A stretch of 64,000 nucleotides of DNA from Clostridium paridis (GCF_016765615.1 NZ_JAESWA010000027.1:62001-126000), one strand, 5' to 3'; positions 33,446 to 43,632 are shown, counted from the first letter of the stretch. Made by a program: numbers and translations. Notes: generated by a model not told the origin, from the sequence alone.

Positions 33446-35176
33446 TAATATTTGCTTTTTATTTTTAGAAAGCATTAATGAGAATATTAAGCCTAGTAAT
33501 GCAATAATAGCAGCGCCTATAAATAACTTTGAATATCCAGAATTTAAAGTGCTTTGGAATACATTTTCTATAGTTGCTCTAGCATCTTCTATTTGTTTTA
33601 AGTAACCATCTTTTATAGTTGATAATAATACATCAGCTTTTGGACCTTTATAATTAGGAGCAGAGGTTATGCCCTTAAGTGCTGGAGCAACCTTATCATT
33701 TATCATTGATTCACTGAATTTTTTAATAGAATCAACAATTGTGGTTACGTCTGAGTTTTGCAAGGTCTGTAATTGATCTGGAGATATTCCCCCTGAACTC
33801 ATGGACATGCTTCCGGAAGGGGCTGATGGCATTCCAGGAATCTGCGGAGCTTGTGCTTTTGGAATAACATCCATTAGTTTAGTAGACATATTTTTGCCTG
33901 CTTCAGAAATAAATCCTATAAGTATATTTGGAGAAATAGCAACTCCTATAGATCTTACTAAAGAAAGAGTTGATTGGGCAGTTGCAGTTTCATTAGCGCT
34001 TACATTAGTCTGAACTATGTAGTTAAGTGGAGCACCCATAGTACAGCCCATTCCTAGTCCTACAAAAATCAAACCTATTACCAAACTAAAGAAGCTTGGA
34101 TGATTTGCAGTATATAAAGCCAGGGTTAAGGTTCCGATACCAGATAATATGAACCCTACTATTAAAACTAGTTTTGCTGAGAATTTATCTATAAGCCTTC
34201 CGCTTATAGGAGCACCTACTCCAGCAAATATAGCCATGATAGTTACGATATATCCTCCAGAACCAGATTTGATTTTTAGAACATTTTCTCCAAATTGAGG
34301 TACAAAAACTACTCCCATCATACCAGCACCAACAATAAAGCCTATTATCAATGCTAAAGTAATTTCTCTATTAGTGAAGTATTTTAAATTAAGCACAGGA
34401 TCCTCAGCCTTTTTTTCTATGAAAATTAATACTGGTAAAAGTATTATAAAAGCTAATAAGAAAGGCCATACATTATTAGATTTAATACTGCTAGAGAATT
34501 CATAGAATTTTAAGTTAGTTAAACCGTACATTAGTGAAAGTATGGTTAAGCTTATAACTATACTTCCCCATATGTCAATCTTCCCTGGTACAGTAACCTT
34601 ATCATCCTTTGGAGTTAGAGTAGAAAGTATTAAAATTATTATGCATATTGGAACGTTTATAAAGAATAAAAAGCCCCAATTTGATGAACCAACTAAGTTT
34701 AATATACCAGAACCAATTGTAGGTCCTAAGGTTGTTGCTATACCATAGATTCCTCCGACCATACCTAAGGCAGCACCCTTTTTCTCAGGAGGAAAGCTTT
34801 CACCTATATATGCTGTAGCTATTGGCATTATTCCACCACCGCCTATAGCTTGAATTACTCTTGATATTAGTAAAAGGGTAAATCCACCATAAAAATCTGA
34901 AATCCCGCATAGCATAGAACCTATTCCAAATAATAAAATGCTAATAATATATATTTTTTTCTTTCCAAACCTATCAGATAGTTTCCCTGCTATTGGCATG
35001 GCAACAGCATAAGCTAAAGTATATATTGTAATCATCCATATAGAACTGCTAGCAGATATGTTAAATGAATTTGCAATTACAGTTCTAGCAGGTGAAACAA
35101 TACCTGAATCTAAAGCACCTATAAATATGCCCAGTAAAAATAATAGTAACATTATGTTTTTGTTTGTTTTTTTCAT
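33443..35176 (-). CDS. DHA2-type (EmrB/QacA) MFS exporter
   Basis: 577 residues, about 14 membrane segments. ALDSGIVSPARTVIANSFN at the N-terminus and the GKLSDRFGKKK motif mark the DHA2 family. An extra Ser/Gly/Met-rich loop of about 100 residues (around 440-540) sits before the last helix. It exports drugs or toxic compounds. TetR-type repressor and matching operators lie directly upstream. Confidence 0.92.
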   Translation of the reverse strand: MKKTNKNIMLLLFLLGIFIGALDSGIVSPARTVIANSFNISASSSIWMITIYTLAYAVAMPIAGKLSDRFGKKKIYIISILLFGIGSMLCGISDFYGGFTLLLISRVIQAIGGGGIMPIATAYIGESFPPEKKGAALGMVGGIYGIATTLGPTIGSGILNLVGSSNWGFLFFINVPICIIILILSTLTPKDDKVTVPGKIDIWGSIVISLTILSLMYGLTNLKFYEFSSSIKSNNVWPFLLAFIILLPVLIFIEKKAEDPVLNLKYFTNREITLALIIGFIVGAGMMGVVFVPQFGENVLKIKSGSGGYIVTIMAIFAGVGAPISGRLIDKFSAKLVLIVGFILSGIGTLTLALYTANHPSFFSLVIGLIFVGLGMGCTMGAPLNYIVQTNVSANETATAQSTLSLVRSIGVAISPNILIGFISEAGKNMSTKLMDVIPKAQAPQIPGMPSAPSGSMSMSSGGISPDQLQTLQNSDVTTIVDSIKKFSESMINDKVAPALKGITSAPNYKGPKADVLLSTIKDGYLKQIEDARATIENVFQSTLNSGYSKLFIGAAIIALLGLIFSLMLSKNKKQIL

Positions 35177-35190
35177 ATAAATCTCCTTTC

Positions 35191-35203
35191 TGAACGTTGT
35201 TCA
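35191..35203. promoter_or_regulatory. TetR operator, exporter side
   Basis: TGAACGTTGTTCA, two perfect 5-bp arms with a 3-nt centre, 15 bp before the exporter ATG. The same arms occur at 35781-35793 before the repressor gene. Confidence 0.7.
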
Positions 35204-35231
35204 TATAAAATTTAAAAAAATGCACTTATCA

Positions 35232-35759
35232 TCATAAGTTTAAAAGTGCATAAAATTCGTCAAAAGTCATAAATTTTTGTTTTGATATATTCGTTAAGTT
35301 GTAAACTAAGAACTTAGTTAGTTTAGCTAATTCTACTGATGAAGTTATATCGCCTTTGTTTTTATGGAATAGAAGGATTTCTTCTATAGCTTCGTAAAGA
35401 GGAGCCATTACATCCACTTCGTTATAGGTATAATCTTCTTTAGACATTTCTACAAAAACACTAATATGGTTTTTAAGAAAACCATCTACATATAGAAATA
35501 TTTGAAATAGTTTATCCTTAAGTGAGATATCAGCTTTTACAATAGCTTGAATAGAAATAATTATCATGGACCAATCTCTTTCAAAGACTTCTACAGCAAG
35601 TTCACCTTTATTATTAAAATAATTATAAAAGGTTCCAGTTCCTATTCCACAAGCTTTTGTAATATCTCTAATGCTTGCATTTTTATATCCTTGTTCAATT
35701 AAAGCTTTTTTTCCCTCATCTAGTATTTTATCTCTTAAGTTCTCTATAATCTTTGGCAT
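35232..35759 (-). CDS. TetR-family repressor of the exporter
   Basis: 175 residues. The N-terminal HTH reads ILDEGKKALIEQGYKNASIRDITKACGIGTGTFYNYFNNKGEL, typical of TetR/AcrR proteins. The C-terminal ligand domain is helical. It lies upstream of the MFS exporter on the same strand, and both genes carry TGAACnnnGTTCA at their promoters. Autorepression and control of the exporter follow. Confidence 0.9.
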   Translation of the reverse strand: MPKIIENLRDKILDEGKKALIEQGYKNASIRDITKACGIGTGTFYNYFNNKGELAVEVFERDWSMIIISIQAIVKADISLKDKLFQIFLYVDGFLKNHISVFVEMSKEDYTYNEVDVMAPLYEAIEEILLFHKNKGDITSSVELAKLTKFLVYNLTNISKQKFMTFDEFYALLNL

Positions 35760-35780
35760 TGTTATCCTCCACTTTTTAAA

Positions 35781-35793
35781 TGAACCCTGTTCA
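35781..35793. promoter_or_regulatory. TetR operator, repressor side
   Basis: TGAACCCTGTTCA lies next to a minus-strand TATAAT (35800-35795), just downstream of the -10 where it would block transcription of the repressor gene. Confidence 0.7.
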
Positions 35794-35906
35794 TATTATA
35801 CTATTTGTTACTAATTTGTTCAATATATTTAAGATTTTTTTTATTGCTGGGGTAATGAAATATAAAGTAAAATAATCATATGAATATATTTTATAAGTGA
35901 GGTAAT

Positions 35907-36932
35907 ATGGACAAAAAAGTTAAACGAATGGATCGTTATAAAAAGAAATCAAAGGTGAAAAAGGGTTTATTTCACATAGGTGCATTTATTTTAGCTAATA
36001 TAATAATTACTATGTGTATCAGTATACCTTTAGTGGTTTATGGACCTCTTGAGAATATTAGAGAATATTATATAACTACAGCAATGACAACTCTTAGTCA
36101 TAAATATTTAGCAACAATGCTATTTAGCCAAGATGAAATAGATAAAGTTATGGCTAAAAATAAGATTGAAGATGATAAAAATTCAACTGTTAATGATATT
36201 TCAGTTGAAGAAGATAAACCAGCTATGAGTGAAGCTGTTACTTCACCTTATGACGGAACTGAACTTATAGATATCTCAAACGGTAAATATAAAGGTTATG
36301 TCTTAATCATAAAAGATCCTAAAAGAGTAACACTAGGGATACCTGACACCATTGGAAAGAGTGGAAAGAAGCTAGAAGATATAGTTAAGCAGGAAGGGGC
36401 AATTGCAGGAATAAATGCAGGTGGATTTCAAGATGATAATGGAGTAGGTAACGGTGGTACTCCCTTGGGGGTCGTGATTCATAATGGAAAAGTCTTATAT
36501 GGTAAAGAAAATAAAAAGTATGAAATGGTTGGATTTAATGAATCAGGAATCCTGGTACTAGGCAATTACACCTTAAGTGAAATGAGAGATCTTAAGATAA
36601 AAGAAGCAATAACATTTTTCCCTTATTTAATTGTAGATGGAGAGCCTACAATTAAAAGTGGAAATGGTGGTTGGGGAATTGCACCTAGAACAGCTATAGG
36701 CCAAAGAAAAGATGGATCCATAGTTATGTTAGTAATAGACGGTAGACAAATTTTAAGCCCTGGAGCAACATTAAAAGAAGTTCAGGACATTCTTTTAAAA
36801 TATGATGTTTATAATGCAACAAACCTAGATGGGGGAGCTTCTACTATAATGTATTATAAGGATAAGATAGTAAATAAACCATCAAGCTCAGATACAGGAA
36901 GGTATTTGCCCTCAGCATTTATAATAAAATAG
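35907..36932 (+). CDS. Membrane-anchored phosphodiester glycosidase (NAGPA-domain) protein
   Basis: 341 residues. A basic N-terminus, one membrane helix (about 21-47) and an extracellular NAGPA domain with GINAGGFQDDNGVGNGGTPLG, APRTAIGQRKDGSIVMLVIDGR and NATNLDGGASTIMYY. The domain cleaves GlcNAc-phosphodiester-type linkages; bacterial members are thought to act on exopolysaccharide or teichoic-acid glycans. The substrate here is not known. Confidence 0.87.
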   Translation: MDKKVKRMDRYKKKSKVKKGLFHIGAFILANIIITMCISIPLVVYGPLENIREYYITTAMTTLSHKYLATMLFSQDEIDKVMAKNKIEDDKNSTVNDISVEEDKPAMSEAVTSPYDGTELIDISNGKYKGYVLIIKDPKRVTLGIPDTIGKSGKKLEDIVKQEGAIAGINAGGFQDDNGVGNGGTPLGVVIHNGKVLYGKENKKYEMVGFNESGILVLGNYTLSEMRDLKIKEAITFFPYLIVDGEPTIKSGNGGWGIAPRTAIGQRKDGSIVMLVIDGRQILSPGATLKEVQDILLKYDVYNATNLDGGASTIMYYKDKIVNKPSSSDTGRYLPSAFIIK

Positions 36933-36940
36933 GGTATGTA

Positions 36941-36969
36941 AAAAGAAGGTTATCTACCTTCTTTTTTTA
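36941..36969. terminator. Bidirectional terminator
   Basis: AAAAGAAGGT/ACCTTCTTTT stem with TATCT loop and a T-run. It overlaps the 3' end of the opposing gene at 36950. Confidence 0.75.
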
Positions 36970-37222
36970 TATCTTTAAGCACACCAAATATATTTCTTTG
37001 CTTTTTTGAACCGAAAGATATAACTAGTAAATAAAAAAAGATAATAGAAAGGATAAACATAAGGACGTTATGTTTAAACACTAAATATACTACGCCAAAT
37101 AAGATAAATGGAATAAAGTATATGCTAAAGAATTCTCTTAATAAGTAGTCATTTGTATTAAAATAATTGTCACATTGAGCTTCTACAAACTCTGATCTTG
37201 AGAAATTACAGTCTATTTGCAT
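36950..37222 (-). CDS. Small membrane protein (90 aa)
   Basis: Two membrane segments (about 32-48 and 52-70) after an acidic/polar N-terminus (MQIDCNFSRSEFVEAQCDNYF). The charged tail ends at a shared terminator. GGAGAA precedes the ATG. No family recognised. Confidence 0.6.
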   Translation of the reverse strand: MQIDCNFSRSEFVEAQCDNYFNTNDYLLREFFSIYFIPFILFGVVYLVFKHNVLMFILSIIFFYLLVISFGSKKQRNIFGVLKDIKKEGR

Positions 37223-37425
37223 TAATTATTCTCCTTATAATTTATGTAAATAAATTCAAAACAATTATAACATATAAACCATTTTATTACAAAATGGTCA
37301 ATTATAGTAATGAAATACTAAATATTAAGATTGTTAAGCTTGATTGTAAGTAAAGTATATGTGGTATATAATATATAATGCAGTAAAGATTAGTATATAT
37401 AAAAGTATATATTTAGGAGGAAAAA

Positions 37426-38019
37426 ATGATTATTTTTATAACCATTTTAATTGCTTTTATGTTAGGATCTATACCTACAGGATATTTGCTAGTAAAGCAT
37501 TTTTGTGGGATTGATATAAGAACTCAAGGAAGTGGAAATATTGGGTCAACCAATGTAAAAAGAATAGTAGGAACTAAGATATCAATTGCAACTCAGGTAG
37601 GAGATATTGTTAAAGGGGTTGTGGCAGTAGCTTTAGGAATAGTTGCTTCAAAGCTATATGAATTACCTGTTTCTACAGATATATATCTTTCTATTATTGC
37701 TGTAGTTGTAATATTAGGTCATGATTATACTCCCTTTTTAGGTTTTAATGGAGGTAAAGGTGTTAATACAACCATGGGAGCCTTTATACTATTAGCTCCA
37801 ATTGCAACTCTATCAGGAGTGGTAGTTTATTTTATTTTAAGAGCAACAACTAAGATAGTGTCAATAAGGTCAATTTCACTTGGAGCGACCATTCCTATAA
37901 TGTGTATTATTTTAAAAGAACCGCGTCCAATAATAATTGCAACTATATGTGCAAGTTTAATAATGATATATAGACATAAGGCTAATATTGTTAGAATAAT
38001 AAAAAAGGAAGAAAAATAA
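37426..38019 (+). CDS. plsY: Glycerol-3-phosphate acyltransferase PlsY
   Basis: 197-residue membrane acyltransferase that moves an acyl group from acyl-phosphate to glycerol-3-phosphate, the first step of phospholipid synthesis. Family motifs: GSIPTGYLL, DIRTQGSGNIGSTNVKR and GHDYTPFLGFNGGKGVNTTMGAF. Five to seven membrane segments. AGGAGG precedes the ATG. A single gene with its own terminator. Confidence 0.95.
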   Translation: MIIFITILIAFMLGSIPTGYLLVKHFCGIDIRTQGSGNIGSTNVKRIVGTKISIATQVGDIVKGVVAVALGIVASKLYELPVSTDIYLSIIAVVVILGHDYTPFLGFNGGKGVNTTMGAFILLAPIATLSGVVVYFILRATTKIVSIRSISLGATIPIMCIILKEPRPIIIATICASLIMIYRHKANIVRIIKKEEK

Positions 38020-38025
38020 TATATA

Positions 38026-38055
38026 AGGGACTATTTCGTATACGAAATAGTCCCT
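38026..38055. terminator. Perfect 30-nt palindrome, terminator
   Basis: AGGGACTATTTCGTA and its exact complement form a loop-less 15-bp palindrome between the convergent plsY and glycosyltransferase genes. Its position fits termination in both directions. Confidence 0.7.
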
Positions 38056-38059
38056 ATGT

Positions 38060-39505
38060 TTATCTCTTTAAGTATTTGCTTGAAATATAGACTCCATACC
38101 CTTGGACAATTGCTAGAAGAGGAATCATAAAATATTTATACCTTGTTTGAATCTCAATAAAGAAGTGGACAGAGGCATAGCCAGCAATTAAAAGAAGGAT
38201 TAATAAGTTTTTATTATACTTCTTTTCTTTAAATAAAAATAATGCTGCTATTATCGAATAGAAAGCCATTGCAATGAATTCTATTCGTTCAGTGCCTATT
38301 ATAGCAATATTTAGGATTCGTTTATTTAAATACTGACATGTCCAGTAAGTTGAATCATCAGGTCCTGACCACATAATAAGAACTTTGTCTTTTATTAAGG
38401 ATGCTAATTTAGGTACATTAGATACTCTTTCTTTAATTAATGGAATTTCTAGTTTTTTACGTTCTTCAGGCTCTTTTATACTATATAAATAACTATCATC
38501 TTTTTCAGAATATTGGCCTTTGGTGTCATAATTAAGCCCTGTTACAAACTTCCAAAAGGGATCCCTGTTAGTTAATTTATAAGGAGTAATCCCTTTAGCA
38601 ATAAATATATAACTAGCTAAATTCATTATAACTAGGTAGGATAAAATGATTAAGATTAAACTTGCACAAGTGTGTTTTATGTTAGTAAAGTTAAAATCTT
38701 TAATTAGCATTAAAACTAAATAAATAATTATAGCTAATAATATAAGTGAACCTAAAGGCCTATTTATATTTCCAAGAGCAACTAAAATACCTAAGATAAT
38801 TGCTCTAACAGGAAAAGATAAGTTGCTACATAAAAAGACATAAATACCTAATAAGAATAAAAAGGTCGCAATATGTTCATTTGTAAGAGCAGAGGTCATA
38901 ACTAGGCTGGATATGTAAATTGAATAGAAAAAACCACTTACTCTTCCTGAAGTTTCATTAAAAATCTTGCTACCTATTTTATAAACCAATAGAGTAGTTC
39001 CTAGGCAATAAAGTATATTTAATAATTTTATTATTAATGGGTTAGTTGTGTGGAATAAACTCATAACCAATGCTTCATAACCACTAAATCCAAATTGATA
39101 AACCCATAGGTTAAAGTAGCTTTTATCAATGGTTGAATAATCACCATTTATTAATTTAGTAGCAGTTTCGTACATGATTTTAAAGTCAGAGGTTATAGGG
39201 GATTTGATTAAAAATACCCATATAATTCTTGTAATTAGAGTTAGTAATATTAAAAATATAATATATTGTTTACTGGTTAATCTATTAGTCAGCCATACTA
39301 TCACCCTTGATATTAAAATAAGAAGTGCTACCATTATAGCAAAACCAATAATAAATAAAGGGATTTTTAAAAAGATATTTATATTTAAAGCATTAACTGA
39401 AATACTAAAAAAGCCTAATATGACAAATAGTAAAAATAAGCTAACGAAAAAAATAATTATATTACCTAATATATTAAAAAATTTGTTTTCTTTAAAAAAA
39501 ATCAT
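38060..39505 (-). CDS. GT39-type membrane glycosyltransferase
   Basis: 481 residues, about 11-12 membrane segments with the first extracellular loop holding SPITSDFKIMYETATKLINGDYSTIDK (the catalytic Asp region of dolichyl-phosphate-mannose-type transferases). It should use a lipid-linked sugar on the outer membrane face. It follows a GT2 gene by 16 bp, which probably makes that lipid-linked sugar. The acceptor is unknown. Confidence 0.78.
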   Translation of the reverse strand: MIFFKENKFFNILGNIIIFFVSLFLLFVILGFFSISVNALNINIFLKIPLFIIGFAIMVALLILISRVIVWLTNRLTSKQYIIFLILLTLITRIIWVFLIKSPITSDFKIMYETATKLINGDYSTIDKSYFNLWVYQFGFSGYEALVMSLFHTTNPLIIKLLNILYCLGTTLLVYKIGSKIFNETSGRVSGFFYSIYISSLVMTSALTNEHIATFLFLLGIYVFLCSNLSFPVRAIILGILVALGNINRPLGSLILLAIIIYLVLMLIKDFNFTNIKHTCASLILIILSYLVIMNLASYIFIAKGITPYKLTNRDPFWKFVTGLNYDTKGQYSEKDDSYLYSIKEPEERKKLEIPLIKERVSNVPKLASLIKDKVLIMWSGPDDSTYWTCQYLNKRILNIAIIGTERIEFIAMAFYSIIAALFLFKEKKYNKNLLILLLIAGYASVHFFIEIQTRYKYFMIPLLAIVQGYGVYISSKYLKR

Positions 39506-39521
39506 AACTAGTCCTCATTCT

Positions 39522-40481
39522 TTACTTTAGATCTTTATTTAATATAGTTTCGATATTATATCTTGGTCTTCCTTTAACTTCAGTATATATCTTTCCAATA
39601 TATTCTCCCACTAGTCCAATTGATAATAATTGAACTCCACCAATAAACCATATAGATAAGATCAGTGATGTCCATCCAGAAGTTACATTGCCTGTAAAGT
39701 ATGACACAAGAGAATATATTGCTGCAAATATGCTAGCAAAAGCAATTATAAATCCTATAGACGTAATAAATCTTATAGGTGTAACACTAAAAGATGTGAT
39801 TCCTTCAAGTGCAAAATTCAGCATTTTTTTTAGTGGATACTTAGATTCTCCAGCAAAACGCTCATGTCTTTCATAATAGACAGAGGTTGAGCTATAACCA
39901 ATCAAAGGAACAATTCCTCTTAAAAAAAGATTTCTTTCTTTATAATTGTCTAATTCTTCTACAGCTCTTTTGCTCATCAGACGAAAATCTGCATGGTTAT
40001 AAACAGTTTTAACTCCCATAACGTGCATTAATTTGTAAAATGCTAATGCAGTATTCCTCTTAAAAAAGGTGTCACTTTCTCGAGAAGAACGAACTCCATA
40101 AACAATATCAAAACCTTCATGATATTTATCTACCATTTCTTCTATCACATTAACATCATCCTGCAAGTCAGCATCTATTGAAACTATCATATCAGATGCT
40201 TTAGCAGCTTCCATTAATCCGGCCATTACTGCATTTTGATGGCCTGCATTTTTAGCAAGCTTTATTCCACAAGCATAGGTTGCAGAACTATTAAGTTCAG
40301 ATATTAAACCCCAGGTTTTGTCCTTGCTTCCATCATCAACATAGATAATTGTACTTTTATTACTTATTTTTTCATTTTTAATTAACCTATCTAAAAGCAT
40401 AGATAGTTCATGGTGGGTTGTTGGTAAAACTTCTTCTTCATTAAAGCATGGGACGACGATAGATAAGATTGAATTCTTCAT
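39522..40481 (-). CDS. GT2 polyprenyl-phosphate glycosyltransferase (GtrB/DPM1-like)
   Basis: 319 residues. The GT-A domain shows SIVVPCFNEEEVLPTT, YVDDGSKDKT, NAGHQNAVMAGL and the DADLQDD motif; two C-terminal membrane helices (about 230-255 and 265-290) anchor it. The enzyme loads a sugar onto undecaprenyl phosphate. The adjacent GT39 protein is the likely user. It is the first gene of this pair. Confidence 0.9.
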   Translation of the reverse strand: MKNSILSIVVPCFNEEEVLPTTHHELSMLLDRLIKNEKISNKSTIIYVDDGSKDKTWGLISELNSSATYACGIKLAKNAGHQNAVMAGLMEAAKASDMIVSIDADLQDDVNVIEEMVDKYHEGFDIVYGVRSSRESDTFFKRNTALAFYKLMHVMGVKTVYNHADFRLMSKRAVEELDNYKERNLFLRGIVPLIGYSSTSVYYERHERFAGESKYPLKKMLNFALEGITSFSVTPIRFITSIGFIIAFASIFAAIYSLVSYFTGNVTSGWTSLILSIWFIGGVQLLSIGLVGEYIGKIYTEVKGRPRYNIETILNKDLK

Positions 40482-40661
40482 TATATTACCTCGTATATAA
40501 ATTTAGTTAATTAGTCTATAGAAAATTTTGTCTGTAATTTACCATAATATTATACAATATTTATGTAAAATTAAAACCTAAAAATGTAAAATTATGATTT
40601 ACAGAAAAAGTACACATTATATATTATAACATTTTGTGGAGTTAATATTAGGAAAAATAAA

Positions 40662-40700
40662 AAAGGACTAAGATAACAATAGATGTTTTCTTAGTCCTTT
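40662..40700 (-). terminator. Terminator of the minus-strand MATE gene
   Basis: AAAGGACTAAGA/TCTTAGTCCTTT 12-bp stem, followed on the minus strand by TTTTATTTTTC. Confidence 0.75.
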
Positions 40701-40724
40701 GTAAGCTAATTGTAGACGGGTAGT

Positions 40725-42152
40725 TTAAGCTCTCCCTTGAACTCTAACACTTGTACCCTTGATTTTGAAATCTGCACTTTTAACTTTAAGCTCTTTACTA
40801 GGCTCAGGCTTAAGAGTTTTCCTCATAAAGTAAATTGAAGTTATTGCAGATATTCCATCTGATAGGGGGAAGGCTATCCATGCACCAATGACACCAAAAG
40901 TATTAATAAGTATTAAAGCTATTGGAATAAACACAACTATTTGTCTGTAAATTGAAAACAAAAAGGAGGTTCTTGCATCATCAATTGCTTGATAATAATA
41001 AATAGCTATATAGTAAAGTCCTACTGTAGGCAGTATAGATATACATATTCTAAAGGCTGTAACAGTTTGAGATAATAAAGTAGAATCCTCTAGGAAAATT
41101 CCTATTATATTTGGAGTGAATATCATTAGAATACTCCAGATAGCTAAAGAGAAAATAGTAACCCACTTTATTGAAGTTTTAAGGGTTTTAAACATTCTTT
41201 CTTTGTTACCAGCTCCATAGTTAAAACCAACAATTGGCTGCATGGAGGAACTTATACCTATTATAGTTACAAACATAAACATAGATATTTTTGTAATAAC
41301 ACCAATCATAACTATTGATGCATCTCCACCTTTTGATAATAGCAAGTTATTTAGTATAACTGAAACTACTGCATCAGATATTTCTATAACGAAGGTTGAG
41401 AAACCTACTGTAAATATATCTCTTATTAGTTCAGGTGAAAAACTCTTAACTATATTTGAAGAAGAAAGAGATAGATTAATAAAATCTCTTATCTTTATGA
41501 ATTTATAAACTATAAAGGAGAAGGCAATAAACTGAGAAATAATAGTAGCAATTGCAGCCCCTTCTATACCAAAGCCAATCATATCAATAAGAATATAGTT
41601 TATTATGATGTTTGCTAAAGCACCTATTGAATTTCCATATAAATTAATTCTTGTGTCACCAAGTGAGGTCATAATGTATCCTAGAACAATAGATAGACCT
41701 TGGAATAAGGTACCTATTAATATTATTGAAATATAAGTTTTAGCTAAGGGATATAAAGTTTCACTTGCACCAAGATTCATGATAATAGGCTTACGGAAAA
41801 TGTATATTAATATGGATAATAAGCCTAATGTTATAAATGTAATTAAAATACTGTTAATTATGGTTTGTTTTATTCCGGTATAGTTTTTCTCTCCAAGATT
41901 TCTAGCTACAAAGGTAGATGTTCCTACGGATATTAACATACCTATGGCAGTCATAAACCTTTGTACTGGAAAGGCTATGGTTAATGCGCCTATGGCATTA
42001 GAACCAATATATCTTCCAACATATATGGTATCAACCATATTATATAGCTCAACAACTAATAGAGAAATCATTGCTGGTATAGCAAACTTTAATAGAGTTT
42101 TGCTTATATTTCCTTGAGAAAATATCTTGTCATTAACACCCATAATCGTCAC
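40725..42152 (-). CDS. MATE-family efflux transporter
   Basis: 475 residues with about 12 membrane segments. The start region GNISKTLLKFAIPAMISLLVVELYNMVDTIYVGRYIG is characteristic. It is a second MATE protein, clearly distinct from the one at 29402. AGGAGGTGACG precedes the ATG. It stands alone with its own terminator, and the substrate cannot be inferred. Confidence 0.92.
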   Translation of the reverse strand: MTIMGVNDKIFSQGNISKTLLKFAIPAMISLLVVELYNMVDTIYVGRYIGSNAIGALTIAFPVQRFMTAIGMLISVGTSTFVARNLGEKNYTGIKQTIINSILITFITLGLLSILIYIFRKPIIMNLGASETLYPLAKTYISIILIGTLFQGLSIVLGYIMTSLGDTRINLYGNSIGALANIIINYILIDMIGFGIEGAAIATIISQFIAFSFIVYKFIKIRDFINLSLSSSNIVKSFSPELIRDIFTVGFSTFVIEISDAVVSVILNNLLLSKGGDASIVMIGVITKISMFMFVTIIGISSSMQPIVGFNYGAGNKERMFKTLKTSIKWVTIFSLAIWSILMIFTPNIIGIFLEDSTLLSQTVTAFRICISILPTVGLYYIAIYYYQAIDDARTSFLFSIYRQIVVFIPIALILINTFGVIGAWIAFPLSDGISAITSIYFMRKTLKPEPSKELKVKSADFKIKGTSVRVQGRA

Positions 42153-42438
42153 CTCCTAAAATTTTTTCCTATAATACTATTATATTTGTTAAATATAGTA
42201 ATTCTCAGTGACTTAAAGGAGGTGTTTAGGGTATTAATATGGGGTATTGCAGTATTTTAAAAAACACAAAAATAGCAGATTAGAACTTAAAAATATATAA
42301 ACCACCCAGTAATAGTACTTTTTTTACTCAAAAATCATACTAAAAATAAAGTAAATATAAATATATGCTATAATATTATAAAAAAAACGTGCTTGTTGTA
42401 TGTATTAAGTGCATATTTTTAGAAAGGTAAAGAGAAGT

Positions 42439-42879
42439 ATGAGTTTTATGGAGGCAGCGCTTAAAGAAGCTTATAAGGCAAAAGAAAAGCTTGAAGTTCC
42501 AGTTGGGGCTGTGATAGTCAAAGAGGGGAAAATCATAGCAGAGGCGCATAATTTAAGAGAAACATTAAAATCTCCATTAGCGCATGCTGAGATATTAGCA
42601 ATAAATAAGGCTAGTAAGTTTATTGGAGATTGGAGATTAAGTGGATGTGAATTATATGTTAGTTTAGAACCTTGTGTTATGTGTGCAGGCGCTATTATTC
42701 AAAGTAGGATAAGTAAAGTACATATAGGAACCTTTGATCCTAAGGCAGGGGCCTGTGGAACTGTTGCAAATATTTTGAATCATCCCTATTTAGATAGTTT
42801 TATAGAAGTTAGTTGGGAATATAACGAGGAATGTAGTAAAGTATTGATAGATTTTTTTAAAGATAGAAGAAATAAATAA
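42439..42879 (+). CDS. tadA: tRNA-specific adenosine deaminase
   Basis: 146 residues from ATG 42439, which gives MSFMEAALKEAYKAKEKLEVPVG, the normal TadA start; the frame also contains an upstream ATG at 42409. Zinc site: HAE (LAHAEILAI) and PCVMC (LEPCVMCAGAI), with the catalytic Glu in HAE. It converts the wobble adenosine of tRNA-Arg(ACG) to inosine. Usually found near dnaX, as in other Firmicutes; here dnaX is not in the window. Confidence 0.93.
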   Translation: MSFMEAALKEAYKAKEKLEVPVGAVIVKEGKIIAEAHNLRETLKSPLAHAEILAINKASKFIGDWRLSGCELYVSLEPCVMCAGAIIQSRISKVHIGTFDPKAGACGTVANILNHPYLDSFIEVSWEYNEECSKVLIDFFKDRRNK

Positions 42880-42882
42880 TAA

Positions 42883-42922
42883 TGGCTTGCAAAGATAGAA
42901 TAAATCTAATTTTTGCAAGCCA
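42883..42922. terminator. Bidirectional terminator
   Basis: TGGCTTGCAAA/TTTGCAAGCCA 11-bp stem between convergent genes. Confidence 0.65.
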
Positions 42923-42927
42923 GTTCT

Positions 42928-43470
42928 TTAATTTGTAAATTGTAGGTTGTCTATAGAATAGTTAGCCAAAGGACCTTGATATATAACTTCAGCATCTGGA
43001 ATACTAAGTAGGTCAGAAGGCTCTACAAAGTTAAGAGGTTTTTCAAAATCAAATACTTCAGTTTCTTTTAAAATATAGGCTATCAATTCTGAACAGAAAA
43101 ACCTATCTTTTGCATGATATTCTTTTTTTATTACTCTATAAAATATACCCCTAAGGTTGTACTTAATTTTCTTTTTGTTAAAATCCCAAATCATTTGGCG
43201 AATTTCATTATGTTGTTCAGCATTTACTTTAAGTTTAATAACTACAGCAGGACACTCTGGATAAAAGGAGAAGACTCCTTTATCGATCTCTTCTTTCTTG
43301 AAAACTCCTAAGAAGGGGTTGCGATAATATTTTCTAGTCATACTGTACATATTGTTTAATGAATCATCGAGAGCAATTGATGAATGGGTATAGGATTTTT
43401 TTGTATATAGTCTAATAGCTCTAGCATAAATAGTATTTGTAGAAGTAAGCAATATATATATTTCTTTCAC
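42928..43470 (-). CDS. YiiX/YaeF-type permuted papain-like protein
   Basis: 180 residues. H29 in YTHSSIALD and C126 in RFFCSELIAYIL are the expected pair of the permuted NlpC/P60-like (YiiX) fold, in the order His then Cys. The family is thought to hydrolyse amide or ester bonds of lipids or peptides; the substrate is unknown. No signal peptide is seen, so it is probably cytoplasmic. Confidence 0.75.
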   Translation of the reverse strand: MKEIYILLTSTNTIYARAIRLYTKKSYTHSSIALDDSLNNMYSMTRKYYRNPFLGVFKKEEIDKGVFSFYPECPAVVIKLKVNAEQHNEIRQMIWDFNKKKIKYNLRGIFYRVIKKEYHAKDRFFCSELIAYILKETEVFDFEKPLNFVEPSDLLSIPDAEVIYQGPLANYSIDNLQFTN

Positions 43471-43632
43471 TATCCCATCAACTCCTTGTCCACAATTTTA
43501 ATATATAAATTAAACACATGGTGCTTATCAATACAAAACACAATAATATAATTATATATCAATATTATATAAAAAGAAATTTGAAATTTTTAAATATTTT
43601 CTTAAGAAAAGCTTAATTATTAGGAGGTAAGA

